NCBI GenBank assembly: GCA_905116865.2
Contig: CAJHNH020005990.1
Span: 432,877-496,876, forward strand
Length of the DNA stretch: 64,000 bases
Reading direction: 5' to 3'
Source: Candidula unifasciata
Taxonomy: Eukaryota > Mollusca > Gastropoda > Stylommatophora > Geomitridae
A program made the translations under genes and the position numbers. Numbering within the stretch: position 1 is the stretch's first letter; the number at the start of each line of letters is the position of its first letter. The notes beneath the pieces are model-generated. The model saw only the letters and a list, made by a program, of their open reading frames with translations. It did no database searches and was not told the DNA's origin. Of the stretch, positions 23,040 through 35,427 are shown piece after piece.

Positions 23040-24235
23040 AAAACATCAGGATGAAATAAAAACAGAATTTAAACTTGTCTAGGAAATTCAAAAACTCTGG
23101 CCATACTGAATGCCCCAGTAGTTTAGAAAGAATATCTTCTTTCTTCATTGTTCCCCTGAGTGATGTAAATGTATTGTGCCTGTTTAAAGTAATGCCGCAA
23201 CACTTGCCCCTTTGGCTGACACATTAGACTTTTTCAGATATTTAAAATCTGGGTTAGCCTTCTTGGTTAATTTTGTGGGACATTTGTAGCCTTCATACGT
23301 TTGAGGATTCTGTCATTCCCTGATCTACAGATGTTGTCCTTAAAGCAACCGTGCAGGGAAGCCACATGCAGTTTGTCTGACTCTCAAGGAAAGGCAAGAT
23401 CATGGGCATTTCTCACCACAAGAGAATACTGCTATAAACGCAGATCCAATACATGGCACTCTGGTACTGGGCTCACCACAGGAATCATAACATTCTGCAC
23501 ATAACTGCACAGGACTGTTTAACTTCGCCTCCACATACTGAGCCTTAAGCTCATTACAGGCTCCACTTTTAGGGATTGCAGGAAGCAGTCTAGAGGCTCT
23601 GACTCCCTGAACAAAGGGGCATCTCACTTCCTCAGCATGCATGTTGGACTTCTCAAACATTATTTAAGGCAAGCATTGTTCCTTTGAGATGATGCATGCG
23701 CTGACCAAAATGACAGTGGACACATGCCCATAAATACACCCAGGATCCATAATAAGCAAATCAATGTCAAATAAAAGCTGACTCAACTGTTGGTAGTTTA
23801 GAAAGAACAGTAACAATTCCTGGAAGATAATGAACTCATCAACAAACATGATGGTGGACACCTGAATTTAAAGACATCCAGGACATGTATGAGGTGGGGA
23901 CACATGAGGAGGATTGAGAATGTTTTATGGAGACCATGATGACAATGGGCCTACACAGGACTTGCTACCTGATGGTAATACGTGAAATAAATTCTGCACA
24001 AAGTATTATTTCCACATGTTATGTTAATGTGCTACTTGTTACTAGCTGTTTGTATTAACATCCTGGCACACTGGTCCGACCCATTAATGCTTCAGCATCT
24101 GATGCAGCAGTCATCTCATTGTCTCTATGCTTAACGTACCCAGTATATCTTTCTTTCCTTACCAGTTTCTACATGCTTGATCTGGTTTCATACCCATTTC
24201 CAACAGGTAGTTCATTGCCTCTGACACTTTCCTCT
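23040..24235. other. CLIP intron, no feature recognised
   Basis: Unique-looking AT-rich intron. No exon with good splice sites and phase was seen. Confidence 0.5.
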
Positions 24236-24239
24236 CAAG

Positions 24240-24660
24240 GTTTCTAGAATGCCGCGCATTTAATACGTCTGCCCTGTCCAGACTTCCTCCTCCACCAGCC
24301 ACTGCAGGCATGGCCCAGTCTGCCAGCTCTTTCACTTAGATGCTTAAGGCAGGACTTCTGGATCCTGTCAAACCATTCTAGTTGAAGTTTGCCAGTTTGG
24401 ATCTTCTTAAGCATGCTCACTGAGTCTGTCACTATCAATGCGTGAGCTGTTTTTTGCCCCTCCAGCCAGCCATGCAAGCGCCCCTGTGACAGGTACTATC
24501 TCCATCGTCATGCCAGAAGTAGTTTAACTGAATGCTTGACTTCTTCTTCTTTAACTGCCTTTCCATTGGCCTGCGCTGTGTATGCCAACTAAGACTGCAG
24601 CCCATGAATCAATGAGCCATCTGTATAGATGACATCACCTGGCACAGCATGCTTGTGGAT
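24240..24660 (-). mobile_element. LINE RNase H fragment
   Basis: On the minus strand GDVIYTDGSLIHG carries the first catalytic Asp of RNase H, and ALIVTDSVSMLKKIQTGKL carries a second. A stop and frame changes lie between them. A tail with RADVLNARHSRNL follows. It is a dead I/Nimb-like LINE piece in the CLIP intron. Confidence 0.65.
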
Positions 24661-24729
24661 GAGGGTAATGCTAATGTGTACTCGTGAAGAATAACCAACC
24701 ATAAACAACAGCCTGTGCTTACCACTTTT

Positions 24730-26155
24730 AGGGCATTGGATTTTCCCAGTGATAATGTATAAATATGGGTGTATCATATCAAACCATCTAGTAATCAACA
24801 AGATACTGATCATCATCAAGTGCTTTGCCAGATAGTACAGGTATTTATGCCTCCCCACAGGATTTTGGCCCTTGGTATTTTGGTCTTTGATGTTTTACTG
24901 GACTATTCAGCTGAATTCACTCAGGGGACCAAAACATCCCAGCATTTAGAAATCGCTCATAATACAGGCCACCTGTTAGGCTTACACCTCAAGCGAATCT
25001 GTACAGCCTGTACTTGCCACTTTTACAGCAGTGGAATATGGAGGGTAGGGGAGGGGGAGAAGGACATGAGACAGTATTCAGACAGCATGGTTACTGCAGT
25101 CTCCAAGAACTGTGCAGGTTAGAATTTCTATTTTTGTCCCAACAACAACAACAAATTATCCCAAAGGCAAAAGAAAAATACACATTACAGTACCATCTCT
25201 AGTCACAATTTTCATTTGTGATACCTTAAATGAGCTGACAAGTTATATTTTTTGTTTGGTTGATATCTTTTCATGATAATACCAACATGCCTGGAATACC
25301 TTTAATTGAGTAAAGACTGAAAGAGGAATGTGCAGTAAACACTACAGGCTAAGTTTAGACAAATGTTTTCAGCTCAGGAATGTCAGATTAATGTTCCTGG
25401 CAAGCTGACACCTGGCAACAGGTAGCAATCTCGGTTCTCTCCATTTTCTGCTCTTTAACCTACTTTTTTTTTCTCTGTGTGTGAAAACACAGGGAAATTC
25501 ACAGAACTATAAATAACACACCTCAGGAGTTGGCCAACTGATGAAAGGGTTAAGCAACTTGGTTGAAGTAACATGAATGCATGCTGGGGATATGGGGGCA
25601 GGTGTGGTTCAGTGGCTTGCATGCTTTCCTGACGATTTTCATACACAGAACAAATAAACATATGATCAACATCATTACAAGCATAAGTCCTGCTGTGCTT
25701 ACACATGTTCTTTAGCAATGTAGGACACACACTAAAATATGTTTTCAAAACAAAGGTAGTCACGTAGAGCATGTTATGTCAATTAAAATGGTTTTCATAA
25801 ATAACATTTATTTGTCCTATGTGTGGAAACTTAGGAGACACCCTCCTAACAGGTGGCCCGCAAATCATTGCCAGTACTATTATGAGCAACCTCTAAAAGC
25901 TGCTGGGATGTTTTGGCCAGAGTCAAATCAGAACATCAAGGACCAGAATACCAAGAGCCAAAATTCTGTGTGTGTGTGAGAGGGGGGAATTGGGAGAGGG
26001 GGAGGGAAGAGGGGGGCATAAATACCTATACTTTCTGGCACTTGATTATGATAATTATCTTGTTGAATACCAGAAGGTTCGATATGAGATACCCGTGTTT
26101 ATACATTACCACTAAGAAAATCCATAGGCATATTACCTTTAAAGAAGCTAAATAG
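24730..26155. mobile_element. Two opposed copies of one LINE segment
   Basis: The minus strand at 24730-24858 gives HLMMISILLITRWFDMIHPY, and the plus strand at 26030-26110 gives the related HLIMIIILLNTRRFDMRYPC. Neighbouring DNA (about 24840-24960 and 25870-25970) is also inverted. This points to two head-to-head relics of the same LINE with about 0.9 kb between them. Confidence 0.5.
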
Positions 26156-26285
26156 TGAGGAAGCCGTATTTCTGTAGTATCTAGTGATCAAATGTATACA
26201 TTACGAGAATACATTCAGTGTTAGGTAGGAGTAACGGTAGAGCTAAGCACACATCACACATTGTTTGGGGTTGAAAGAGTTATAC

Positions 26286-26372
26286 CTTTCAGCTCCCTGG
26301 AAATTTCAGCAGCATAGTGCTCAGCATGCTGAAGGCACACCCCTGCTGCCCGCGCTGACTTGGCAATAGCAC
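26286..26372 (-). CDS. Possible cassette exon of the CLIP-170-like gene
   Basis: An 87-bp open segment lies between the N-terminal exon and the CAP-Gly 1 exon. It is bounded by an AG acceptor with a T-rich stretch and by an AAAG|GTATAA donor. It enters and leaves in phase 1, the same phase as its neighbours, so including or skipping it keeps the frame. It would add 29 residues, including AAGVCLQHAEHYAAEISREL, which look like an amphipathic helix just before CAP-Gly 1. I know no CLIP family motif that matches it. The splice sites, symmetric phase and location are seen directly; use as an exon is inferred and needs transcript data. Confidence 0.45.
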
Positions 26373-26794
26373 CTTGGTTAGCAAGATACAACAAAACAAC
26401 AGCAAGTCACACAACCAAAGCTCAACACTGCATGCTTTAACACAAAGTTACAATAATTGTACAATATGATCTGGCTGTTTTAGGATGGGAATGAAAAGTT
26501 ACACAGTAAGGGCCCTATTTTAACTTTCTGGCTTCCTATAAATACATCATGCATTGATTTCTAAGTTAACTTCCTCTGCTACAAAAAGAGTTAACATTAT
26601 TTTAATACTTCTGCATTTTCTTGCTAATAAAGCTTAAATTTAAGTCTCAATTAAACTCGGACTGAACCCTTTAATCTGACCTGCAGCTTCTTCCAAGTCC
26701 TCTCCATATTATTTCAGTTATCTTCCTTCCTTTCCTTACATTTGCTATAGGTGGCTGGACTTTGAATGCATGATGAATAATTCTGCCTGGCTAC

Positions 26795-27070
26795 AGTGGG
26801 TCTTCAAGGCAATGAGCAGCCAGATTATCTGGCAGACAGTGTAGTTACCATGAAGAGCCAAGTACTGAAAAGAAGTGATGTCACTAATGCCATGAGAGTT
26901 GCATATCGCGAAGAAGATCACAACAACAAGCAGGACTCAGTATTCTTGTTCATGCTGCTGGACATAAGAGTGTAACCGGAAGCATCAAGACATGTTTAAT
27001 TCTTGTGGAGCTACTGGGAAGGAGATCAAAGCACCTATGGATCTGCCTGGAGTGCTGTGATGATAGTCCT
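26795..27070 (+). mobile_element. LINE RNase H tail fragment
   Basis: The plus strand contains NEQPDYLADSVVTMKSQVLK-type sequence, then SDVTNAMRVAYREED, and ends near a WSYWEGDQS/CLECCDD-like tail. The same end appears in the LINE at 37015-38925. It is truncated and stop-broken. Confidence 0.5.
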
Positions 27071-27446
27071 CACTAAGCAAGTTTTTAATTTGATGGGGTG
27101 GGCATTTCTGTAGTCAGCCCTCATAACATGCGTGGCAGATTACAGCTCAACTGATCTCTATTTCTCTTAAGGGCCCTGGTTACATCTGGCATGTCCAACT
27201 GTTGTTGTTGCTGGCACCTCTCCCTCTCTCTCCTCACAATAATGTTCCACTGTACTACAGGGAGGCTTCTCAGGGCAAATTAACATTAACTGGGTTTTAA
27301 CTGAGGGATAGTCTGTTCCAGAAGTCTTGGCCAACTTTAAAAATCTGCAACTCAGTCACTGTTCCATGTCATTTGACAAAATGCAACATGTTAATAATCA
27401 TGTCACTGAAAGACATTTTTAAATGTAAACTTTCTTTTTTTTTTCT

Positions 27447-27705
27447 CAGGCTCACCAGCTGTAAACTCCGGCGGTAAGTTCTGGCTGTTCATCCACTTCT
27501 AGACTGTTCCAGAATCTGAGTGTTGTGTGTGCATCCGTTTGACAGATCTGACTAATTTGGCTGGTTCCTTGCCTCTCAGGCAGATGTACTCCGACTTCAA
27601 AGGAAGTTCCCAATTAGTTGACTCTTACGACATACTTTCGAGAGGCAGTGGATCAATTCTTGTTTTCCCTATAATAGGGCCTCGAAACCCACACGGGGGT
27701 TAATG
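27447..27705 (+). repeat. Dispersed repeat family C in CLIP intron
   Basis: It runs from CTCACCAGCTGTAAACTCC to GGGCCTCGAAACCCACACG and holds all internal landmarks with small deletions. Confidence 0.72.
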
Positions 27706-28199
27706 TAAACAAACATCTGGTTTTCATTTTGCCTTATTTGCAGTACACTAAGAAACAGACATTGACTGAAAGCAAACAGTCAGCATGCTTACAGTTAACT
27801 GAGTAACAGGAATTTTTAAAAACATAAATTGACACATTTCATAGGGGTTCTACTCTCAAATGGTCATCACCAGCATTAGCCTCCTGTGAATTGTGAATTT
27901 TTTCTTGTACACAGGCTATCAAAATAATCAACATGCATCGCTGCACAAAATATTAACCAAAGATCAAAGAAATTCGTCACTTTCGGAATGCAGCAGCATC
28001 TGTGCTATTGCAAAATGGGAAATCTAAGGCCACAGGCATAAATTTGTGATGATCCCTACATGAGCTGTCAAGATTTTGATAAAGTGTGATGACTTTTAAA
28101 ACGCAATATAGTTTATTATCATCAGGTACCAAGTTCTTTGTGAAATATTTGTTTTCATCATAGGTGGTGTAAAATTTCCCTGTGTCTGGCCCATTCTCT

Positions 28200-28445
28200 T
28201 GTCTCACTGTTGAGTTTACAACTGACAGCATAGCACTCAGGACATGCCCAGAGGCACCCCGTCCCCCATCTTCAGAAGCCAGTGAAAGAGTTCTATTTCC
28301 AATGGTAACAGTAAGAGTCTGTCATTCTTGCCTTTGCCCTCACCGAATGTACTTTCAAGCACAAGATGTCTCCACTGTTTAGTGTAACCTTCAGGCTGGT
28401 GAACCCCAACCCCCCCAACACCACTGTAAAAGAGTACAACACACA
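28200..28445 (-). mobile_element. Possible LINE tail fragment
   Basis: The minus strand reads NDRLLLLPLEIELFHWLLKM followed by a degraded cysteine tail, resembling TLRWMLKMGTERLWECPECC of the element at 37015-38925. The match is short. Confidence 0.35.
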
Positions 28446-28696
28446 CTGGATGGGGTTAGAAAAGAGTCAATCATGCATGGCTTGTGTCTGAAATCATGAT
28501 GGTTCTAGTAAACGGGCCTGTGCCATTGCCTAGGGGTGTGTTGAGTGTCTAGCTGAACACGTTCCATATTTTTATAGGCTGAATGACACACAATAGGTGA
28601 TGTAGCTATCTTTAATACCATGAACATTTCCTGTTACTGATGGCAACTTTAGGCTAGCTCAACCAGGGTACGCAAGATAACTTACAAAATTCCTAC

Positions 28697-28975
28697 CTTT
28701 TCTTCTTCACGTTGACCAGCTGTATAGTCTGGTTGAAAGTTATGATTGATTGTCCACTTCTGGACATTGGTCTCGTTTCATAACTTAATTTTTTGTGTGT
28801 ACATCCGTTTAACAGATCCGGCTTATTAGTGTGCAACTGTCGGTTTATTACCTGTCTGGTCAATAGATTCTAACTTCACAGGAAACAACCCTAATTAGTC
28901 GCCTGTTACGACATGCAGGGGTTCTATTCTCGTTTTCCCCAAAGTAGGGCCTTGAAACCCGCACGGAAAACCCAC
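28697..28975 (+). repeat. Dispersed repeat family C in CLIP intron
   Basis: It runs from TTCTTCTTCACGTTGACCAG to GGGCCTTGAAACCCGCACGG. The CAGGCAGATG landmark is eroded. A tandem array starts at its end. Confidence 0.7.
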
Positions 28976-29340
28976 CTTAACAAACATGTGACCATCAAGC
29001 CTACATGCACACAAATACACTGACAAACATGTGACCAACAGGCCTGCATGCACACAAATACACTGACAAACATGTGACTATCAAGCCTACATGCACAATA
29101 AAACAAATGCACACAAATACACTGACAAACATGTGACTATCAGGCCTTTATGCACACAAATACACTGACAAACATGTGACTACCAAGCCTACATGCACAA
29201 TAAAACAAATGCACACAAATACACTGACAAACATGTGACCATCAAGCCTTTATGCACACACATACACTGACAAACATGTGACTATCAAGCCTACATGCAC
29301 AATAAAACAAATGAACACAAATACACTGACAAACATGTGA
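28975..29340 (+). repeat. Minisatellite in the CLIP 5' intron
   Basis: Units of CACACAAATACACTGACAAA plus CATGTGACTATCAAGCCTACATG recur about eight times, some with an AATAAAACAAATG insert, giving two unit lengths. Confidence 0.9.
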
Positions 29341-29540
29341 AGTAAGATGATTGCATTGTTGGTTTTCAATCCTATGAAAACTTAACTCTTTGAGTTGGCT
29401 GGTATATCCCCCCCCCCCCCCCCACCATTTGTTTTATTTTTTTAAATGAGTCCCTGAACCCACACAGGGAAAATACATCAGCTTAATGAATTAGGAAGAC
29501 CCCTGTCTGTACTGTAGTTATCTATGAGAAGAACACTCAC

Positions 29541-29694
29541 TTTGAGACTTGGACATGTGTGCTTGTGCCGCACTCTGCGGGTGTTGATTTGTACTGCTGC
29601 CTGAGGCTGGCGTCTGTGGCCGAGCTGTAGGTAATCCAGATGGCCGACCTATACGGGAAGGCTGTTTTAAAGCAGAAGATCTGGGAAGACTCAT
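29541..29694 (-). CDS. CLIP1: CLIP-170-like protein, coding exon 1 (N-terminus)
   Basis: This exon starts the coding part of a CLIP-170-type microtubule plus-end tracking protein. It gives 51 codons plus one base, beginning MSLPRSSALKQPSRIGRPSG, and is basic and rich in Ser, Pro, Gln and Ala. That matches the unstructured N-terminal tail that precedes the first CAP-Gly domain in CLIP proteins. The ATG at 29694 is the first in frame after a likely acceptor (AG at 29709-29710), so about 14 bases of 5' UTR share the exon. The donor GTGAGT follows the last A at 29541. Phase 1 joins exactly to the CAP-Gly exon at 22836-23032, making a Ser codon. The family call rests on the downstream exons, because this tail alone is poorly conserved. 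Confidence 0.8.
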
Positions 29695-29709
29695 TTCTTG
29701 CAATTATCC

Positions 29710-32380
29710 TGTGATTTAGCAAACTGTATTCAACCTTACCCACACACAAAATAATGCCGTTAAATCCTGGTGAATACCTGAATTTAAAGTGTGCTGTACT
29801 TGTGTTTCAACAGCTATGGAACATTAACATAACACAAAGGAGGTAAATATATGAAGCTCCCACTTCTGTTCTTGGGTGTATATGAAAATACAACACACAA
29901 CGTATGGTGGTTTTATCTGCCTATGGCATGGTTACAACATAATCATATAACAACTGTCTCCAATCACGTGAGAAACATCTGAAAATAAAACATAACAAAG
30001 CTGAATTAATTTTTCAAATATAGTATAATTGAGAAATGATAACCGATTAATGAGCTGCATTATTAACCAAGAAGGCTAGCTGCGATGAATCTCCAACACT
30101 TACTGTTTACTGTCTTGGTTGTAGTCTCTCAGACTGATTGCTCTCAGGATCATGTTCTGCCACTTGTATCATGGTCTACCTCTTGCTTTCAACTTTTCTC
30201 TCCAGGACGGATTTAAAGCCGATTGCCCCGAAAAAGCCATTTTCAGGTCTTTACAGGTTTTTGATGACATGAAGTCTTTGGGAAGTGGCCCATGCACCTG
30301 GTACATGGTGTGTAGGCATGGTGTGTAGGCATGGTGGCTATGATTTATGATTATGTTCACACAAGCATTTTGCGGTGAAAACAACGCATTAGAAAACTGT
30401 GATGTAATCATTTATCTCATTATAACCTCATTATGATGTTTGTGCCATGTGGCTAAGTCAACAAAAGCACATTTATCATGGTCAAAGGAAAGGAAAGCGT
30501 TCAATTCTTTGTTCCATTTGTATTCACTGATTACTTTTCACTGTGACAAAAAGAAAAAAATTCAATCAGAAAAGCAAGTAAAAAAAATTAGTATCAATTA
30601 TTTTAGTGATTTGCTAACCACGATGTTGCAGTGCTCTTCACACTTGCCTATTTGCTCTATGGTCACAGTCTTCAACTACTTTAATTTTTTTTTTTTTATT
30701 TGACAAAGTTTGCAAATTCCTTCAGTTTCTTCTTTTTCTCCTCTAGTTCCTGTGGTAGTTTCAAAAGATGCTTTATTTTCTACACAAATTTTGAAAAAAG
30801 CTTTTAAAGACTGTTGAGGGAAAAAAGGGTTAAAAGTATTCTTATTATGTCTTGGTACATATCACAAACTTGCCCACATCTCATACCAACGTGAGATTCT
30901 GTGTTAGCTCCCATTTATGCCATGGTCGTTCCAGGGCTGTGCTATATTCTAGGGATATCACGCTGTGTTATTTTCAATGCCGTAAGTATTCTACATTCTG
31001 CTCAGTGAGCGGCCAGGATGTTCTATTTTCCACACTGTCAGCGGCCAGCACTGTGTGTTGCAGCATTATGTGTTGGCTCTTCATCACTTTCACTTACTTG
31101 GTAACTTGAACTGCAAGTGAATTTCATTCAACTTTCCTCATTGACTAGCAACAAGCAGAGCAATGCTGCTCTTCTGCAGCAACAGGGCATCTGTAAAACC
31201 TGCAGGCTTGTCAACTTCTGGGTCACCAATGAGCGTGCAGTACATCCACACTGTCTGTCCTTTTATATGGCCCACCCCTTTTAGGGCCTGCGACAAAATG
31301 CCACCAATTCTCAAACGGCTGCACAAGAGGCGCAGTTGACAGAGAAAAGAAAACTAGCTCTTGCGTGCGCACACACACACACAAAAGAAACAGAACCCAG
31401 ACGCTCACTGTGGACTGCCAAGAAAGAGAGCTGCGCACACTTTCTTGTCAGGAAAAAAACGAATGGGAGCATGTTCACCAAATGAATGGTATAGGTACAC
31501 ATCTAAAGGGAAGGAAAGCATAGGCTAACATCCCTAGAACATAGGATAGCCCATGCAAATGGCCACATGTACCTATCTTTTTTAAAGTGGAAGAAATATT
31601 TCACCTGCTCCTTCCTTCAGCAACTCTTTCTTTCATTCTCAGTCTTGCCAGAACCCTTGTATTTGATTGTTTTTTTTTTCTATGTTAATTCAACCTGGTC
31701 TTCTGCATATCATATTTCCAGAGACTCAAATGTTTTGTTAGTTTGCCTATTGTTCAGACTTCTGCATACTCCAGAAGGTTGAACATTACATTTTTAAAGA
31801 ACAGATATTCAAAGAAAAAAGTAAAAGAAAGTTCCTTTATACTTTAAAACAGTAACTTCAGAAGCAGCATCCATGATGATTTTGTTTGATTCAATGTTTT
31901 CATATGCATAAAGAAATCAATAAATATATGAAACTACTATCCTGTAGTCACTAGACTATTACATCTCATCCTGTAAGTTAAAATCCTTTAACACACACAG
32001 AAGTTAACAAATCCACTGCTTCAACAAGATGTGTCACACAGAAGTTAACAAATCCACTGCTTCAACACACTGTGTCATCCAATATGTCAACAACACCCCC
32101 ACAATCACTGAATGATTTTTATGAAGACCCAACATTCCAAGCTGGTGACTCAGACCTTCTTCCAAGTCAAACAACTACATCAGGTCATATTGATCCTGTC
32201 ACTGTTACATCAGCCTGCGGTCTGACAGAATAGAGTTCTCCAGCTAACACAAGCTGTGGTTTATGAGGGGCTAGGAATCTATGCAGGCTGAGTTCACATA
32301 CAGGCTGGGTTTACACACAAAGACAGGGCTCAGTGTCAAGTAATGTCGCTTACTGTTGTATCAAGGGGATAACTCTGTGT
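29710..32380. other. Likely CLIP 5' intron, little recognised
   Basis: A weak LINE-like stretch lies at 30170-30300 on the minus strand (REKLKARGRP). The stretch 31140-31440 has open minus-strand frames without a known motif. The rest is AT-rich. Confidence 0.45.
31985..32072 (+). repeat. Two-copy tandem repeat of about 46 bp
   Basis: CACACAGAAGTTAACAAATC plus CACTGCTTCAACA occurs twice in a row. Confidence 0.85.
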
Positions 32381-32389
32381 CCAGTCATT

Positions 32390-32900
32390 GCAGATCATCA
32401 TCATCAGGTGCCCTAGCATAGGCATCCATGCATCTCCACAGATCTCTGTCCTATGCCCTCTGGATCAGTTCCACCGACATCACCCCATACAACCATCGCA
32501 ATCCACTTATCATCTCTTTTGGTCTGCCTCTCTCTCTTCCGCCGTTGATCTTCCCAGTTGTCACAATATTCTCCAAAGCCTCTCCCCTCATCATATGACC
32601 AGAGAACAATGCTTGTTTTTACTTATGGTTGAATATATTGATCTGCTTTCATTAACTTTTTTCAAGCAATCCTGGTTAGTTGCTCTGGGAGTCCAAGGGA
32701 TTCTTAACATTTATCTGAGGAACAACGTCTACATCACCTCCAAGTTCTTTTTAATTTGTGCATTTAAATTTCATGATTCATTACCATACAGAAATATAGG
32801 TTCTACATAACATTTTAGTACTCTCTTTCGGGCATTCCAAAGAGAGGCACCTGTTGCACAAGATGTTCTTCATTGCAGACAGTGAGGTATAAAATGACTG
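32390..32900 (-). mobile_element. LINE 3' fragment (RTE-like)
   Basis: On the minus strand broken frames give LRIPWTPRATNQDCLKKVNE, EALENIVTTGKING and an end with repeated ATG/GAT codons near 32395. This matches the C-terminus and (TGA)-type 3' end of RTE-like LINEs. Confidence 0.6.
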
Positions 32901-32984
32901 GAGCTGGTTGGTGCTCAGGGGGCAGATAAGATGGGACAAAGAAATAAGTAGGGGTTACAAAATACACTAGAGAAGGATATATTA

Positions 32985-33480
32985 TATAGAAGATACCCTA
33001 GAAAATGATATATAGAGGATACACTGGAAAATTATATTTAGAGGATACACTAGAGAATGATATATAGAGGATACACTGGAGAATGATATATAGATGATGA
33101 TATAAAGAGGATACACTAGAGGATGATATATAGAGGATTTACTACAGAACGGTATATAGATGATACACTAGATAATAATATTTATAGGATACACTAGAAA
33201 ATGATATATAGAGGATATACTGAAGAGAGAATATGCTAGACATCAGATGAAACTATACTTTCGAGGATAAACTAGATTTTAGAGGATTCACTAGAAAAGA
33301 GGATGTGCTGGAGTTAGGCAACACAAATAACTTTATATGATACACTACTTTGAGAGTACATTCGATTTTAGAGGATGTACTAGAGCTAAACTGGAGGACA
33401 TATTAGACTTTAGAGGATATACTAGAGCAAAAGAATATATTAGACTTTAGAGGATAAATTAGACTCTCTGAGACTCATTA
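32985..33480 (+). repeat. Degenerate tandem array (GAGGATACACTAGA)
   Basis: About 18 loose units of GAGGATACACTAGAGAATGA plus TATATA, becoming more divergent to the right. Confidence 0.8.
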
Positions 33481-33734
33481 AATATTTCAACATGCAATAG
33501 ACTTTATAGACATTAGAGCTAGAGAAAACAGCTTGAGGAATCGCTTGTTTTTGGAGCAATCACTAGAGACAAACAATATATTTTAGACTAAAAACTGTAT
33601 TGTCGCAGATTGAGAAAGCTGAGGTACTGACAGCAGTATGTGTTGCAAAATAATAATGTACGGAGCATATCAACAGGAGAATAGATAATTGGCACATTTA
33701 TGTCCTTCCAGACAACAGTACTACACTGCACTAC

Positions 33735-33965
33735 GGTGTGGCATGGGATTCACAGCTCACGGTGAGTATTGCTAGCAAGACCCGCCCGCCAGCAGAGAAG
33801 TCTCCCACAACTAGAGCACGGGATTTCAGGACCGCTGTTGTCAAAATTTGTGTTCAATGTGTTTCTTCTTAGCTCTCATCCTTTCTGCAATAATTTCCTT
33901 CTTCATTATCATTCCCTTCCTGATAAGCCCCCTCCTTACCACTCGTTCAATAACAGGAAAGTTAG
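33735..33965 (-). mobile_element. Dispersed repeat, probably a LINE linker segment
   Basis: The stretch from GCATGGGATTCACA through GGGATTTCAGGACC and TGTTTCTTCT matches 50137-50390 in order. The copy at 50175-50357 is open on the minus strand and reads MRAQHLRRNILNTKDGNKVL, which resembles the segment between endonuclease and RT of LINEs. Confidence 0.4.
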
Positions 33966-34079
33966 GTTGGGGACATTTGTCTTATGTAGGAAACTGAGCA
34001 GGTAAGAGAACAAAATAATATAAAAATCTTTAAAATTGAAAATGTATAGCGTGTGTCTTTCTACTATACACACTTCCAT

Positions 34080-34410
34080 CCTTGCTGGTGTTGCTGTGTG
34101 TGCGTTCAACCTATGGAAGGATACTAAGGACTCACAGAGATATCTGTGTGCAAAAAAAGCATGGAGAAAGACTCAGCTACAAAGTTTATGATTCATTAAA
34201 AGAAAATTATTTTTGGCTGAATATACTGCCACACACTGGGTGTACCAATTGGAGCCGTAAGACAAAAAAAAAACATGGAGGAACCACCCCCTGCTATATC
34301 AACCAGAACAGAATGGAAGTTGTTAGCCTAAAAACACATGGAAACATACTCAGGAGGAGATTGGAGCACTTATGGTCATGTCTGAAGTGCAACAAAGATG
34401 ATCTCTAAAG
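34080..34410 (+). mobile_element. LINE tail fragment
   Basis: An open stretch ends RRRLEHLWSCLKCNKDD, equivalent to the WECPECC tail of the LINE at 37015-38925. The upstream part is not informative. Confidence 0.4.
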
Positions 34411-35059
34411 TGAACAATAATTAAAAGTTATAACTGAGAAGGCTTGGTTAAGAAGTATCAACTGACAGCAGACCCTTCAGAAATAGTATGTGAAACAAAT
34501 TAAGTATTGATTACATAAGAGGACCTTATTTTAGCCACTGGTGCATCATCACTATGAGGCTAGACTCATAGTTTCATTTGACCAATCAGCACTTGCTGGG
34601 TGGCATGATCACCATCACGCAGGTCACCTATACTTCCCATGACATTACCGGGCACACATTTTAGGCTGGGTCAACCTGGCAGCAAAAGTCAAGTCTGAAC
34701 ACAAATCTGCATGAAAGCAGATTTTAAAAAAGAGAGACTTTTGGGTCAGAGAGGAGAGTTCATTCACTAAACCAATTCTGCTTCCACTACTTATTACAGA
34801 TAAATTTAAAAGTATTGATCTGCATTCACAGAAGAAGAGGAAATTTCTAATTATTATGATAATTATTTTTTTTTTTAAACTTCTACAGGTGCCCATTAAC
34901 ATAGTGAATTCTGTTTAAATATTAATCTAAGTGGAGTTCCAATTAACAAGATGAGCACAGAATGTGGACAAAAATGTAAAAACTTCATAGGCAGCCTATG
35001 GATTTGCCAGAATTAATCTATTTGTCCACTGGTTTTCAAATAGGACAGTAAGGGATTTT

Positions 35060-35427
35060 GGCTATCCTCCGAATAAAGGGCACAGAAGATGGCGGCCGCA
35101 AAAACATCCTAACAGAGCGTCAGTCACGTGTCAATTGCGCACTTCCGGTGACTTAATTTGCAGTTTCCAGCGACTGCCGCCAACACCAAGAGTCCCCCAC
35201 GCCGCAGCAGCTTCCGCATCTTCTGCAGCTTTGCTCATGAGTCCTAGCCACCTAGTTTAGTCCCAATCCATGCCACATGAGCGCCGTGGGGGACTCTTGG
35301 CGGTGGCGGTAGTCACTGGAAAACCGCAAATTAAGTCGCCGGAAGTGCGCAATCGACACGTGACTGAGGCCCTGTTTTTTGCAGCCATTGGCCGCCATCT
35401 TTTGTGGCCATTATTCAGAGGATAGCC
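35060..35427. mobile_element. Fold-back element FB-2
   Basis: The ends are GGCTATCCTCCGAATAA and TTATTCAGAGGATAGCC. The arms extend far inward (GCGCACTTCCGG against CCGGAAGTGCGC; GACTCTTGG against CCAAGAGTC). Flanks GGGATTTT and TGGATTTT give an 8-bp duplication with one mismatch. The element is 368 bp and GC-rich compared with its surroundings. Confidence 0.75.

Noticed and set aside
27977..28231. Minus-strand ORF of 84 codons inside the CLIP intron
   Set aside because: It lies next to a LINE-tail relic and has no domain. Its phase and splice context do not fit the CLIP gene.
31140..31440. Overlapping minus-strand ORFs of 62-71 codons
   Set aside because: No recognised domain, no supported splice sites, and two frames compete over the same DNA. 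Possibly old mobile DNA.
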